This document shows positions 45,321-57,479 of a stretch of DNA of 64,000 bases, piece by piece. Origin of the DNA: Agriotes lineatus (Eukaryota > Arthropoda > Insecta > Coleoptera > Elateridae); NCBI GenBank assembly GCA_940337035.1, contig OW679202.1:51353763-51417762 (forward strand), written 5' to 3'. Position 1 is the stretch's first letter. Each line of letters opens with the position of its first letter. A program made the translations under genes and the position numbers. The notes under the pieces are model-generated. The model did no database searches, was not told where the DNA came from, and worked only from the letters and a program-made list of their open reading frames with translations.

Positions 45321-46859
45321 CGTTCTAGTAGTAATTATATGACTTGTTTAATAGTACGATTATTATGCAGTAGAGAGGTAAGAATGACTACCAAGGCCTT
45401 CTTTGTTTCTTATACTAATTAGGTTATAAATTTACATCTATTTTTTACGTGCGATAGACTCTTATTGTCGACGTAGTGCTAAATTTTGTAATAACTGTAA
45501 ACTCAAGCAATACCACTTGCATCATTTAAATATATAAAGAATATTTTAACTGTAAAAAACTGAAGTATCTTTTTAATTGATTTTCTGATAAATGAATTCC
45601 CGAAGTAACGTTACACCCAGGTTTGAAATAACAGATTTAACCTGTACTGTTGCGTTTCAACTATGAAAAAAAAATAATGAAATGTGACGTGACCCAAACC
45701 AATGTGACTCAAGTAGCAGATGGCTTACTTTGGTGATAAATCGCAGGTAAGCATATGCAAATAAAATTATCTAATAGCTAAAATATCTCATCTAAATATT
45801 ATGTGTAAGCGGCCACCGTGTAATCAAAATTGTTTAAATCGAAGCCATGTAGTTCACGTATTAAACGAAGCCATTTAACCTGGTGCAGAGGTGTTGAATC
45901 GCATTACGAATATACGAGTGTGGCTGCCTGCCCAATCCGTGCGTACTTTAAATTATGACTAGTTTCTGCTAACTTTCTTCCTTATAGGTAGAGATGAAAA
46001 CCAGCCATGCACAGTGAATATTTAAATGGAGAGCAACAGGATGTTGAGCTCGATACAAAACTAATAACTGACACGAAGGCACAAGCAAGAAAGGATAGAG
46101 AAAGCTTTCTTTAAGTCATTAAAGACATGAAGTGCTAACTTTTAATAAACTAATTTAACTTTGTTATTTTTTTAACTAAGTACAATTTGTAGAATATCCG
46201 GCGGGATTATTAATGATTAGCGATAATCCATCCACTTAAAATGTTTGAAACGAATCCGACAAATTCGCCCTTTTTACAAGGTTTCTCTGATTTCAGCGAA
46301 AATGTTTTTTTATATGTATTCTTGTTGATCAGGACTGCTGATTTATTGTTAAAAGTTAATTTCTAGATAGAAAAGTATTTATGGGTGAAAAAAATATCTA
46401 ATTATTTAAATATACAAAGGTGAAATTAAGCAGAAAATAACAGACTAACTATTCAAAAATTAATTAGAAATTAAATATAAAATTCAAATTACGAAATATA
46501 TTTAATATTCAAAAATAAGGTTCTAAAATATAAATTAAAACTATTATCTTTGGAGTTATATGAAGGGTTGTTGATATTAACAAAAAGCAATTGATAATAA
46601 TTAAAAAGTAATTGATAGTTACTACAAACTACAAGTATGTTTGAAGAAATATCAAGGTTCTAAGGTGAGTTCATATTTGAATAAGTTACGTATAACGTTG
46701 TCAGAACAAAAATATAAACAATCCAGGGTGTTAGTTTTAAATATTTTATATAAAATGAGGATCACTATAGTGAAGTGTAAATGGAAAATAACGACATATT
46801 TTTGATTTATAAAATGTAGACATAATTCTTTTGTATCGATAAAATTAACGAAATAAACC

Positions 46860-47490
46860 CTTTTATAATCAATAATTTATTAATGGAGTGATATACAAGG
46901 GTGCAAAGGAATAAGTAGGAATTTTAAAATAAAACAAACTTTAGCATGAAGAAAAAGATCATTCAATTAATTAAGAAAGAATTAAAACTATTGTAATTGG
47001 TGAGGTGAGTTCTTTGGAGCTGGAGTAACTGGAAGAGCTGCAGTTTGAGTTGCTGTCAAAATGCAGATATCTGTAACTGATTTGAATGGGTATGCTGTCA
47101 TAAAGTTATTATTGGAGTAAATAAAACCTGGACCTGTGATTGCTGTTTGAATTCCCTACAAGTCGCAGTTAAGTTGAAGACATTTGTGAATTGGATTTGA
47201 ATTGGGTACGCTGTTGCAAAGTCATCATTGAAGTAAATGCTTATGGAATGGAGTTAATTGGGTGGATTCCATGCGAGTTGCTGAAAGGGCAAGACATATT
47301 GGAATTGCTGTTGGATGAGATACAAAGGATCTACCATCTCGGAGAGCTGGTTGGTTGATGATGTTGGTGTATGAGACTTTAATAGTGTTCTATCCATTGT
47401 CACACCGTGGGTTCGAATTGAAGTAGGAATTCTGGTTGGAGATACAAAAATATGTGACAGAATAAGCTGGTTGCATTTGTAATTTTTCAA
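46860..47490 (-). repeat. C-rich/T-rich repeat, minus-strand copy
   Basis: On the minus strand a C-rich head includes the 78-codon frame 47254-47490 (MVDPLYLIQQQFQ, then LPFQQLAWNPPN). AAAAGGGTTTATTTCGTTAA follows near 46870, close to the element at 43459. Further T-rich sequence runs to about 46380. No protein family is recognised. Confidence 0.4.
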
Positions 47491-48390
47491 AAGGAGTATT
47501 TGATTAATTCAATTAAAGGAAGATTACAAGGTATATGTAAAGATAAACATTAATCAATTTCAACAGTGAAATAATAAGTTACGTACATAAATACACAAAT
47601 AATTCTGAAATAACTTTTCATTAACCAAACAATTTTTACAAGTATTTTGATAGTTTTTCCCACGCAAGAACCTACCTGAGATAAAATAGATTGTTCTATT
47701 ACCTGAGCTATTAAAAGAAATAAACAATTTTGTTAAATAAATTTGAATTAGGGCAAATATTATATTTAAAGTGTTTTGAATTGCGAGGGTCGCGTAATTA
47801 CAAACATTTTTATTTTTAGTTTACCTAGCTATTTTATTTCTAGGAAGGACAATAATAACTCATATTTTATAAGTAGATGTATCTTTATGTATGTTAGAAG
47901 TAAACAATTATATCTCGTAAACGAACACTTTCGTTTGATTTGACTAGGTTGTAACCCGACTTTTCTTGCAGCTGTTAAGGGTGCCGCGAAATGTAATAAT
48001 ACCCGGCGCCAGAGTCGAAAAATACTATACTAGATTTATGACTAAGTGTTTAGACGGATTTGTGAAACAAACAGCCCAAACCGCCGCCTAATTTAGTTTG
48101 GGGATTTATAGGTTACGATTTCAGCCAAAGAAACACGTGTTCGAATAGGTCGTGGGAAACCGCAATTTAAAACTTGATGGAAAAGGATTAAAACCGTCGT
48201 GGAAGGACAGCCACCAATTAAATTTAGATTTTGTTGGCTGGACACGCCGCGATACAGGATGGAGGGCTTTCGTAAGTTGGATAAAACGATCGGAATAAGG
48301 CGGCAGGAGGAAGACAAACGACATCTGGTATAGGTGGCAGTTCTACCCGTAATACGGAGAACTACTACAACAACTGATAACTTGGTTTAA
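47491..48390. other. Unassigned DNA
   Basis: The minus frames at 48093-48324 overlap and carry no known motif. The plus strand at 48145-48320 reads WKRIKTVVEGQPPIKF and TPRYRMEGFRKLD in part, which vaguely resembles retroelement sequence but is not assignable. Confidence 0.3.
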
Positions 48391-48392
48391 CT

Positions 48393-48620
48393 CTTATTTC
48401 ACTAGGTACAGCGCAACCCGACATTGCAAGGTCTCACTTTCCTTGTTAGTACGGAGGCATTAATATCAATGCAATGCTTTTCTTACTTTACTAGGTACAG
48501 CGCAGTCCGACAGTGCAAGGTCTCTTTTCCCTTGTTAGTATGGAGGCGTTAGTATTAATTATCCTTTGCTCTCTCTTACTTTACTTAACACTACCCGACA
48601 CCGCAGTAACAAGACTCAGA
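48393..48620. repeat. Tandem repeat, period about 89 bp, 2.5 copies
   Basis: CTAGGTACAGCGCA occurs at 48402 and 48491. Each is followed by CGACA and TGCAAGGTCTC, then CCTTGTTAGTA and GGAGGC. A third, shorter unit from 48575 keeps CTTACTTTACT and CCCGACA. It is non-coding. Confidence 0.65.
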
Positions 48621-51390
48621 CCGGCAGCCAGCCTTTCTTGCCGCTAGGCGAGCTACCGACGAACGTCCGGCGTCATTTCCATACTTCGAAAGCCACATTA
48701 ATTGTGAAAGTATGTGATACATTTACATTTTGAACTAATGAATGATAGTAGATCTCCATGACATCGTTTTCTTTCGGTGTGAGAATCGAAGGTCTCCGGC
48801 CTCTATATGGTCTGAGCAAAGTTAGCTCAAGTAACACCGTTTAGCCTAATCATCTGTAATAGCGCCGGAGCACGCCGTTATGACCAGGCAGCATGCACAA
48901 CGTAGGTACATACACCAATTAAAGCCAAACAGAATGTGCACCGTTACAAAATATTGGCTTGCAAAGTAGAGTCAATACTATATCAGCATATTATGTTTCA
49001 ATATTCATGTGTACGCACCTTAATGCACATGTAAATATTTTGTAAATAATGTCGTTGAAGCCTCAGAACGTACATTTCCTTCAAATTCGTGCATCATTAT
49101 GACGGTTGCCCATAGTGGCAGTATTGGAGAATAAAAATAGCGATGATAAAACGTTATAACACGTAAAGTTCATTTCAATACATTTCGAATGAGACTGTTT
49201 TGTTCATGTTACTTTTATACAAAAGTGCTGTACAAGAATTTCCTATTACTGAGCATATAGAGAATAGTTCAACGTGATGAGAATAAAATCTGAAGTGACA
49301 CATATTGCACCTACAATACAATACATCAATAAAACTCAGCCATTTTCTTATTCTTGTCCTGCACTATATACTATGTATTACACGAGGAAATTCGAAAACC
49401 ATGTTAAGCAATATTATTTGCAACTGCAGACTGTAGACGATGAACAACTTTGTCCTCATCTTACAATGCATGCAGAATCATGATATCAATGAAAGGAAAC
49501 ATGATAAGTTATTCGTAACTGTCAGTAAATAGAATCGCAAGTGCGTGCTTTTCTAACGGAAATGCATTTTCTGTTTGACAAACTGCTGGTTAGATATAAA
49601 AGATTGCACCTATTAGAGGCTGTTGAAACATTTATTTCTGAAAATAGGATAATTGGAAAATACGTGTTTGAACAGGGCCGTCTCCAGTTGCTTTCTAGTT
49701 TGAAAACAATTTTAATACACGCCTTTATGAACTAATTCGTTCCCATTCGTTTTGTGAAGCGAAAATTCGTCAGGACTTATACCACCCTTAACAGCGTCAG
49801 CGTGGCAACTAATTACGTACCGGAAATTGGAATATGTCTGAACGTATAAACGCACGCACAGAGAAGTATAATTTAGCGGGACTTTTTCAAAATTCAAAGT
49901 TGGGAATTTACAAAACCTGCATCACTCCATCTAGACATAATAATAGATTAAAAGTAATCTTTATGTATCTTCAATTATTTTTTATTCAATTTCTAATTTA
50001 CTTAGTTGTCGTAGGGAGGATATCAAGTAATTCACTTCCTTAGTATAATAATTTCAATTTATTCAGTAGTTATTAGTAAATTTTTCGAAAATTTTAAAAT
50101 GTGGCGAAAGAATCTAAATAATATTAATTATAGTTTTAATTTTCAACGTTTCTAAGTTGAGCGTACATTTAAGAGCCTCTCATGCCGGCTCTGTCCTAGG
50201 TGTTACTAATTTCGTCGGTGGTGTTATCTAGCCCTTTGTATCCTCTATTAAATTAATTCTAACGGTATCGCCGCCGCCGAAGAACGTATCTTCGTGACCA
50301 CACCCAACTAATGCAGCGCTTGTAGGCACAACTTAATATCATCACATTATCATCTCGGAAGTGTCCCGAAGGGGTTTCGTTGAATGCCATAGTATTTTGT
50401 GTACAGTTAACGATAACACCGCCGCTATTTGACAGATAGAGTCTCTTTAAAAAATATCGCGGATACCCGTTGTGGGCTCTAGCCTCCTAGAATATAATTA
50501 TTATTTATTCAGGGTAAAATTATTTTAATCAACCGCCAACTAATGTCTAAGCATCCTAAATGTCTAAGTAATTTTTAAAGAAGTGATACATCTGTCAATT
50601 AAAATTATGTCAGTGAGTAATTATTGAATAGTGGTGAGTACGATGATATGCTACTTCTCTAACAAGCTAAGTCACAGTTTCTTTATTTATTTGATAATTA
50701 CAAACGATAAAGTATGATTCGCAGGGCAGATGCCGACTCTCTTTAGGATTATGGACAACTAAAAAATTGCCAGTATATAGTATCGTGTTTCATTCTTAAA
50801 ATAAGTATCTGCTGTTTCCAGGCGTAGGATTTCTACATTTCCCTGCTGTATATTTACCAGTTACGATCGATAATCCGGATAATCGATATTAAGATCATCT
50901 GAATTTCCAGTTCAACCGGATGATCGATTCGCTACTGTCATGTTTCTTTCCGTTTAGGAATTTTCACATGCCCAGTTTGATAGACATTGTAACTCTAAGG
51001 GCAAAAATTATATAGACGTTTCGTACTATGTTATAAAATTTACAGAAGTTACAATTGACCAACCTTCGTTAATAAATTGGAAATGAACTTGGCTAATTTT
51101 AAAGTCTAGCATTAAATTTGCAAAATCTGAAAACATTACAAGGGATAGAAATAGAGAACAGTTTTTAAATTTTTCACACTTTTATTATTATTTTGTACTA
51201 TACGCCACGCGAAACGTTGCGAATAGGTAGGTACTATAAACAAATAAACAACTCGTAATAATTTCAATACAGGACGATCAACTTAAAGCTAGAAAATACG
51301 AAATGATAGAGACAAACGGCAAAGGATGCAAGAAAAAACAGAAACATATATTTTAACATATCTACAAAAATGGTAGTATCAAGTGGAATT
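48621..51390. other. Unassigned DNA
   Basis: The frames at 49274-50043 are short, AT-driven and motif-free. The patch 50160-50470 is richer in CpG (for example TATCGCCGCCGCCGAAGAAC at 50264) but has no long frame; it may be conserved non-coding DNA. Confidence 0.35.
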
Positions 51391-51392
51391 AC

Positions 51393-51505
51393 CAATCGTC
51401 TGTAGAAATCGCGGGTTACCGCTACGGCCGCCGTATTTGCTTTTTTTCTGCGACGTGTTCGGTTCTTCAGCATCATTTGCATCGTCCAAGGACGAAGAAG
51501 AGATT
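51393..51505 (-). CDS. Possible internal exon, unknown protein
   Basis: On the minus strand a 113-base open segment sits between TTAAGTAG (acceptor-like) and GTAATTCC (donor-like). It reads SSSLDDANDAEEPNT and then SQKKSKYGGRSGNPRFLQTI, an acidic-serine stretch followed by a basic one, which looks more like a nuclear protein than a transposon. The acceptor has a poor pyrimidine tract, which weakens the case. The plus strand is also open here, with a GC-rich composition that makes stops rare. No neighbouring exons were found. I do not recognise the protein. Confidence 0.25.
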
Positions 51506-52280
51506 CTACTTAAGTATCAAACAATTTTCAGCGGCTTTTCATCGCCGCAGCGGCATCCAAACAGCGCTCCACACGGATGAATTCAATTGGAGAATAGGCA
51601 AACCTTCAAGGAACAGGTCCACCGAAACGCCCGATTTAGTAATTTTGAAGCCTCCTATTTGCACGAGAAGCATAGCATAGCGTTCGATTTTTTATATAAT
51701 TTTATAAGATGTATTGCCTATCTGAGTCCTTCTTCATTATATTTGTTAGCCGTCTTGAAGGAGTTCTGAGAATTGCAAATACATTTTAAAAGGTGTTGCT
51801 CTTTCGGGAGCTTTTACACTGTCTAAACTAAGTAACTTTGCATTTTACGTACATATACATATATTTATATTTTGAAAGCCTCTACCAATTGTTTCTACTA
51901 TAATCACTCATCAAGTTTTAGTACAAATAGCTGATACTAACATCCCAACCCTGCCAGTGGCCGTCTACCATTTTACCACAGTCTGCCAACAAGTGCAGCG
52001 CGGCAATGATATCCGCACGAAATATTATTAATGTTAGAGAAAAATGCAATCCTACAATCCGTTAATACCACCCTATTTCATATTTACTTGCAAATTTACA
52101 ATTTCACAAAGTGCCAGCATCAAAGAAAATTGCACATTCTCCTTATTTAAAAATTGAGAAAATAAAGCAACCCCCCCCCTAAGCCACAACCGCATCCTGA
52201 ATTCTCTGAAAAAATACACGAGTAGAAAGTCTCCAACCAGCGAATTTCACACAAATATTGATTTTAAGGTTTTCTGATTA
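51506..52280. other. Unassigned DNA
   Basis: A C9 run lies at 52171-52179. No other feature is supported. Confidence 0.4.
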
Positions 52281-52900
52281 TTATAATGTTTTTCCCATTT
52301 TGCAACCCCCAAATCCACATGAGCCTTAAATTCTTTAAGTCCCACAGATTCATCCATATACTGCCAAAACAAAATTACATTTTTTTCCCCTGTTTATGCG
52401 ACCATCCAATTTGCTACAAAAGCACCTCACCTTTATACCCCTGTAACTTCGTCCCCGTCTATCACAGACTCCAAAAAACAGCCAGTAAGATCAACGTTGG
52501 TTGATCCTCTTTCCAACTATCCCCAAACCACATTTGGATCTTTCAAAACTTGTCCAGAAAGTTTCCCTCAACGAGATCTTTAAAATGATACCAACAACAT
52601 TCACCCGAAATACGTACAACTTGTACAAATTCGCATTTTCCAAACGTCACACAAATCACTACTGGAGCCACGTATTACCGTCACACTTCCAATTCGTTAA
52701 ACATTTTCAATGTTATAAAAACTTACTGTTTAAAAAAATTACAAAACAATTTTTATTGATATTTAGACATACGTGTACATTGTATTTTAACAAATAACGT
52801 TAGACTGTCTTTTACAGTTTTCCGCCTTACACCTAATACGTTCCTTTCCATTCTCAATATTTTCGTGTCTCATTTTTGATACTAGTCTGTAGTCTGTTTT
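52281..52900 (+). repeat. C-rich/T-rich strand-asymmetric stretch
   Basis: Frames 52286-52504 and 52501-52797 run head to tail with C-rich codons (Pro, His, Thr) but no known motif. Composition and T-rich downstream sequence resemble the repeats at 16081, 39160 and 42961. Confidence 0.3.
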
Positions 52901-54580
52901 CAATCGATTGGAAATATACGATTCTTCATCCGTCACAGCTTGGTTGGCCTCTGTTTGACGAATTTTTTTTTGACAATTAAGTGTATTGGTGGTTCAAGCG
53001 ATGAATCTCTCTTCCATTCAACTCAGTTAACCATTATGTTGGTCTTTCAGGGTTCAATGTTTTATTCCACAGGCTTCTACCACCTACACCCCATTTTGAA
53101 TGTCTCTATCTTGTATTCTATAATATCAACTAGAATTATTTTTGTCTTAAAATGCACTGATAAGGAGATAATGTGGAAAAAGCGTTTTGAGCGTTTTTTT
53201 TCAAGATAGCGGCGCAAGCGGCTGCTTGAAAATAGAAACTACCTGACCTTTGGCAAGGTAAAGCTACCTTGTTACTGGACCAAAACGCAGAACGGGGAAA
53301 GTTAAGCAAATATTATCAATGATTCCACAAAGTTCTCAGTGAAACTACGATGAGTTGCTTTTGCGGCCAGTCGGAGGTGAAGATATTTTGAATTAATTTT
53401 CGCATTATTAATTTGATATTTTGAAATGCTCTCCGCTGAGGTTTTGTTAAAAGCATTTAAAACCATGTGTTTTAATACACTCCGCCGTAATAAAAGCATG
53501 AGAAATCAGTGCCTTTCAAACAAGCTTAAGTTCTGTTGGGGATTTCAAATGACCAAATTTGGTAGGTGGTCTGATCAACGTCTCCAACTTGTTCTATTTT
53601 TGATGGATTATTTGTTTTTCATAGCTGAGAACGCAAATATCGTTTTATAAGAACAATTAGTGACTAGCATGGAGGAAATTAAGAAAATAGTGTAAATCTT
53701 TAGTCGTTCGTGATTTTTCATGCACTGGAGCCAGCTGGCAAATATTCCTAAGAAAGTCTAGACAACCTTGTTAAAATTAAATTCTTCATTTGAGGCAGGT
53801 AGGTTCGAAACGTTTCCACCTGCTTATGACTGTTTCCTGTTTATATTGTTAGTTGATGACAGACATTAAAGAATCTAGTACTGGCAGAAACATCTTGAAT
53901 CATTTATTCTCTGCTTTCATACCAATACTGCATGCTAGGAACACTATCTTGACGTTTTGATATCTAGTCGCGTTCTTCTTCACAATTCCCTCTCTGCGTT
54001 TGCATGAGAGTAGCTGGCTAAGTCCCATGATTTGAAATGTTCTTCCTTTGTCTACGCCCGATCTATAAGACACGCCATAATGATAAAAAATGGTAAAATT
54101 TTGTTACTGCTCACGAAATAGACACATCCAAACCATCTTTATTCGAACTTGTTTTGGGCCAAATAATAAGTCCCAATATTTGATGGTGGAAGCAGAGCCA
54201 ACTGGTGGTCATGTTGGATCTGACAAAGGATAGGAATGCAGCACTAGAGGACACGTAACAGGTGACAGGTAGCCATTTTGGTGTCCATTGAGCTGAAGTT
54301 AGCAGATCTCCTGACATAAGCCAGTACGGTTGTGGGGCAGTTTGCGCCACGGTATTGTAAAGTGGGTAAATTTTGTAAATTAACATCTTGTATTTCATGC
54401 CGTTTAATTATATTTCAAATTAATTACAAATGGGAGGAGGCCATGATACAATTTCTATTGTCAAATCTTGGAAGAAACGTTGACTTTCTTTTATTTATGT
54501 TTGTTGGTGCAAGAATTACTTGTCCAAACTTTATGTGCTTGTAAAAATTCAATTTTGAGGAGTCTCATGCATAACAGTAT
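52901..54580. other. Unassigned DNA
   Basis: Frames at 52940-53209, 53302-53650 and 54111-54544 overlap on both strands and show no family signature. Confidence 0.4.
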
Positions 54581-54587
54581 GTGTGTT

Positions 54588-54632
54588 TAAGCGGGGTAAC
54601 CGAATGTAATTAAGCGGGGTAACCGAATGTAA
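54588..54632. repeat. Exact 22-base tandem duplication (period 23)
   Basis: TAAGCGGGGTAACCGAATG followed by TAA occurs at 54588 and 54611 with no mismatch over 22 bases. Confidence 0.9.
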
Positions 54633-54961
54633 AAAAATCATACATTAAAGTAAATGTAAATTTGTAAATCAATACTTAATTTCTTTAAAATTCCCCCCTT
54701 CAATACATATTGGAATCATTATCCCGAGTTATCAGAAATTTTTGGGACACAGACCGGGGCCTCTCCGACAAAGCGTCAAAGTACAAATAAATAATCTCCC
54801 AGAAAATTTTCATTTTATGATTTCAAAACCAAACGTCTCCATCCAATATCCGTGATTAACAGACGCACTGGTGGCATTCCCGGATTCAGTTTAAACTTTT
54901 TGAAGCCAGGCACAAACAATTAAGTTATTTACTGCTCACAGTCGCGGTTTTAATTAAAATC

Positions 54962-55290
54962 TTGACATCAATTAACCGCAAATTAATTGAAAACAATTAT
55001 GTCTACGCAGTCGACAAGAGTCGGAGTCGTGGTACTTGTTTAAATTTAATGGATTCCAATTACCATCGTATCAGGTCGGTCATTATGTGTTTCGACACCG
55101 TTCCTCGATGCGCTACTCATATCGGCAAAGGAGTATTTACCTCTGCGGTGACCCTCATTATCCTAAACAGCAGCGGGACAGCAGGACCTATAAAGCGACC
55201 CATTCCCGGCATTGCATCCCTGCATATCTCGGATATTTTCGGAAGCTCTCATTTGGACCAGTGCAGTCCTGCAGAAGTGGGATAATTTGA
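54962..55290 (+). other. Open stretch of about 107 codons, two plus frames open
   Basis: Frame 54962-55285 and frame 55036-55290 are both open across a GC-richer patch. The second reads GHYVFRHRSSMRYSYRQRSI and YLCGDPHYPKQQRDSRTYKA, and the first ends in SSHLDQCSPAEVG. Neither has a recognised domain. A possible acceptor, ATCGTATCAG, precedes GTCGGTCATTATG at 55075. It could be an exon, but two open frames point to base composition as the cause. Confidence 0.2.
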
Positions 55291-55526
55291 TCGATCTCGA
55301 GTTCGCGCGGCCACTCGAAGGAAAAGGAAAGGCAGATATTTAAATATGCCCACATTCCTTTGGTATTGTTCGCTTGGGTGTGAATAAGAGGAAATAAAGC
55401 TGCGACTTAAAATGACATCACGGCTGTGGCGTGACGAGTGAGGAGGTTGCGTCTTTCTGTATTCGGTTTTCATCTTCTTCTTAGGAAAACAATACACGAG
55501 TCCCAGCGGCCACATCTGCGAATGCT

Positions 55527-55558
55527 AGTAATAATAATAATAACAATAATAATAACAA
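55527..55558. repeat. ATA/ACA microsatellite
   Basis: A run of TAATAATAATAATAACAATA-type trinucleotides. Confidence 0.9.
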
Positions 55559-55560
55559 CG

Positions 55561-56325
55561 TGAATGAACACTTCCCAGCACGGCAGCCAATTTCACAGTA
55601 AAATGGTCTTTTCGCGTGAAACTTCATGCTTCACCGAAGAAAAATCTGAATTCATGAAAATGCAATTTGCTGTCGTAGGCAGAGCTTCAGAATGAGTGCT
55701 TTTGACTTACATTATAGTTACGTAAAATTGTATATGTGAGCTGGCAACATTACAAATAATTTTGTTTCTAAATGAATAATGCATTCCTTTCAAAGTTCTT
55801 TTTATATTCGCAGCAAGGAAATTCCTGTAAATGCTAAAAACTCACTCGTTCGCCTCACATCCCGTTTGTTATTGTTATATAGAATTTGATGTATGCATTA
55901 GAAAATTCTTATGGACTAAGACGTCAATAACAAAAGAAGTTTCCAAAATGTAAACCTAAATCTGTAATGCGTTTCTATAACTTTCTACAAGTGCGTTTCA
56001 ATTAATCAAACATTTTTACTCCATATAAATTAAATAATCAACGAGTATGGTACTACTACAAATTAAGAAACTGTCTGAATGAACTATATTACAGTATTTT
56101 CCACTAAACACCGACAAAGAAAGCCGACACGAAAACCAGTATTAATCTTGTGCTTAACTTTCTGCTTTAATTGAAAAATTACTGCAAGATTAACCTCCTG
56201 CAACATCAAAAATGCTCCAAATGAAGAAATAAATTGACCGCTTGGCTTCTGGTGGTACATTTTAACATAAAAAAGTATAAAACCCCTCAGGTTTTTGCTT
56301 CTGATCGGAAGTTTTCTTATAAAAT
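55561..56325. other. Unassigned AT-rich DNA
   Basis: Nothing recognisable on either strand. Confidence 0.4.
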
Positions 56326-56329
56326 AACA

Positions 56330-56526
56330 AGGTTTTCAAAGCCGGGGACTTTTTAGTAAAACGGTATGTATTTAAACCCGGGAGGGTAACAATGTAACAT
56401 TCGCCCCTGCTTATAGGGGTTGTACTATTTATCTACCACGGGTTAGCTCATATTTCGGAGATAGGGTTCGTTCGTTAGCTCAGATATACCATAAATAAGC
56501 AAAACACACTAACGGAGTATCCTGTA
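56330..56526 (-). repeat. TACAGGATAC-headed repeat
   Basis: On the minus strand it starts TACAGGATACTCCGTTAGTG at 56526 and runs through TCTGAGCTAACGAACGAACC, GGTAGATAAATAGTACAACC and AAGCAGGGGCGAATGTTACA. The head is a variant of the window's TACAGGGTG motif, and the text has the character of an interspersed insect repeat. Confidence 0.5.
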
Positions 56527-56684
56527 TAACATTTATTTTATATATCTATTGTACATAAGTAAATATTCATGTAAGGAAATAAACCAGAATTCTATTGTTC
56601 AAAATTAACATTTTTGGTTTGAAATAACGTTGTCGGTTCCTGCGGCTGCTGCAACCCGCGTCACGTCCGTGCCGGCAGGGTCTG

Positions 56685-56811
56685 TCAACTTCCTAGGAGC
56701 TCCGCTTCGAAAGCGTCGAGAATTGTCGGCGCTTCCCGAACGGCGTTGAACTGCGTGCTGTTGGCGGCGCGGTGAAATCTGTCAAATTCGCCGGTTTGCG
56801 GTTTATGGCTT
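56685..56811 (-). CDS. Candidate 3'-terminal coding exon, unknown protein
   Basis: The minus strand has TTTGTTTACAG (good acceptor) and then a 127-base open frame ending SHKPQTGEFDRFHRAANSTQ ... EAPTILDAFEAELLGS and TGA at 56685. Its phase fits the upstream candidate exon at 56856-56977 exactly (GG joined to A gives Gly), across a 44-base intron that starts GTGAGA. About 130 bases after the stop an AATAAA occurs on the minus strand near 56538, as expected for a poly(A) signal. The block is GC-rich in an AT-rich setting. I do not recognise the protein. A retroelement origin, or a chance frame in GC-rich DNA, remains possible. Confidence 0.38.
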
Positions 56812-56855
56812 CTGTAAACAAATAACACATTAAAACTGCTAACGCGGGTTCTCAC

Positions 56856-56977
56856 CCTATACGGGTAACTACAGTTCGGTGGTGAAATACTCCGCGGAAT
56901 TCGCCGCCCGACGGGGCTTCGCTTGAAGAACGAAACTCCGACTCGGCGTGACTTTTGAGGTTATCAATCCTCGACAC
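56856..56977 (-). CDS. Candidate penultimate exon, unknown protein
   Basis: On the minus strand CTCTCCTGCAG (strong acceptor) precedes a 122-base frame that reads VSRIDNLKSHAESEFRSSSE and EAPSGGEFRGVFHHRTVVTR, ending at CGTATAGG before GTGAGA (good donor). It joins in frame to 56685-56811, giving 82 residues without a stop. The intron of 44 bases is at the short end of the insect range. No upstream exon in the right phase was found; the 70-bp minisatellite lies about 230 bases upstream and would be intronic. Confidence 0.36.
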
Positions 56978-57202
56978 CTGCAGGAGAGCTCTTTGGTGAC
57001 GCTATCAGTGCGGTCCGCAGAGTTCCCAAGCAAGCCGGCCGCTACAATTCTCAGGGATTAATTCAGGTAAATCCTAATTAGATAGCTTGAAGCTTTTAAT
57101 TCTGCTTGAATAGCACGGCGGTGAATTTAAAATACAAGGGAGCTGGGATTTTAAATATTATGTTAGCGATTGCTATTTGACCAACGGGTTTCGGCGTAGG
57201 TT

Positions 57203-57477
57203 ATTTTCAGGATAATTAACTGGCGTTCCAGGCGTTCTTATAGAACCACTGAATTAAACTCAGTTGTCAGGGATTTTCAGGATAATTAACTGGCGTTCCA
57301 GGCGTTCTTATAGAACCACTGAATTAAACTCAGCAGTCAGGGATTTTCAGGATAATTAACTGGCGTTCCAGGCGTTCTTATAGAACCACTGAATTAAACT
57401 CAGCTGTCAGGGATTTTCAGGATAATTAACTGGCGTTCCAGGCGTTCTTATAGAACCACTGAATTAAACTCAGCCTC
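57203..57477. repeat. Four-copy 70-bp minisatellite
   Basis: ATTTTCAGGATAATTAACTG begins units at 57203, 57273, 57343 and 57413, exactly 70 apart. The units are nearly identical; the visible differences are at the end of each unit (CAGTTGTCAG, CAGCAGTCAG, CAGCTGTCAG, and a shortened last one). Near-identity implies recent expansion or homogenisation. Confidence 0.95.
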
Positions 57478-57479
57478 AG

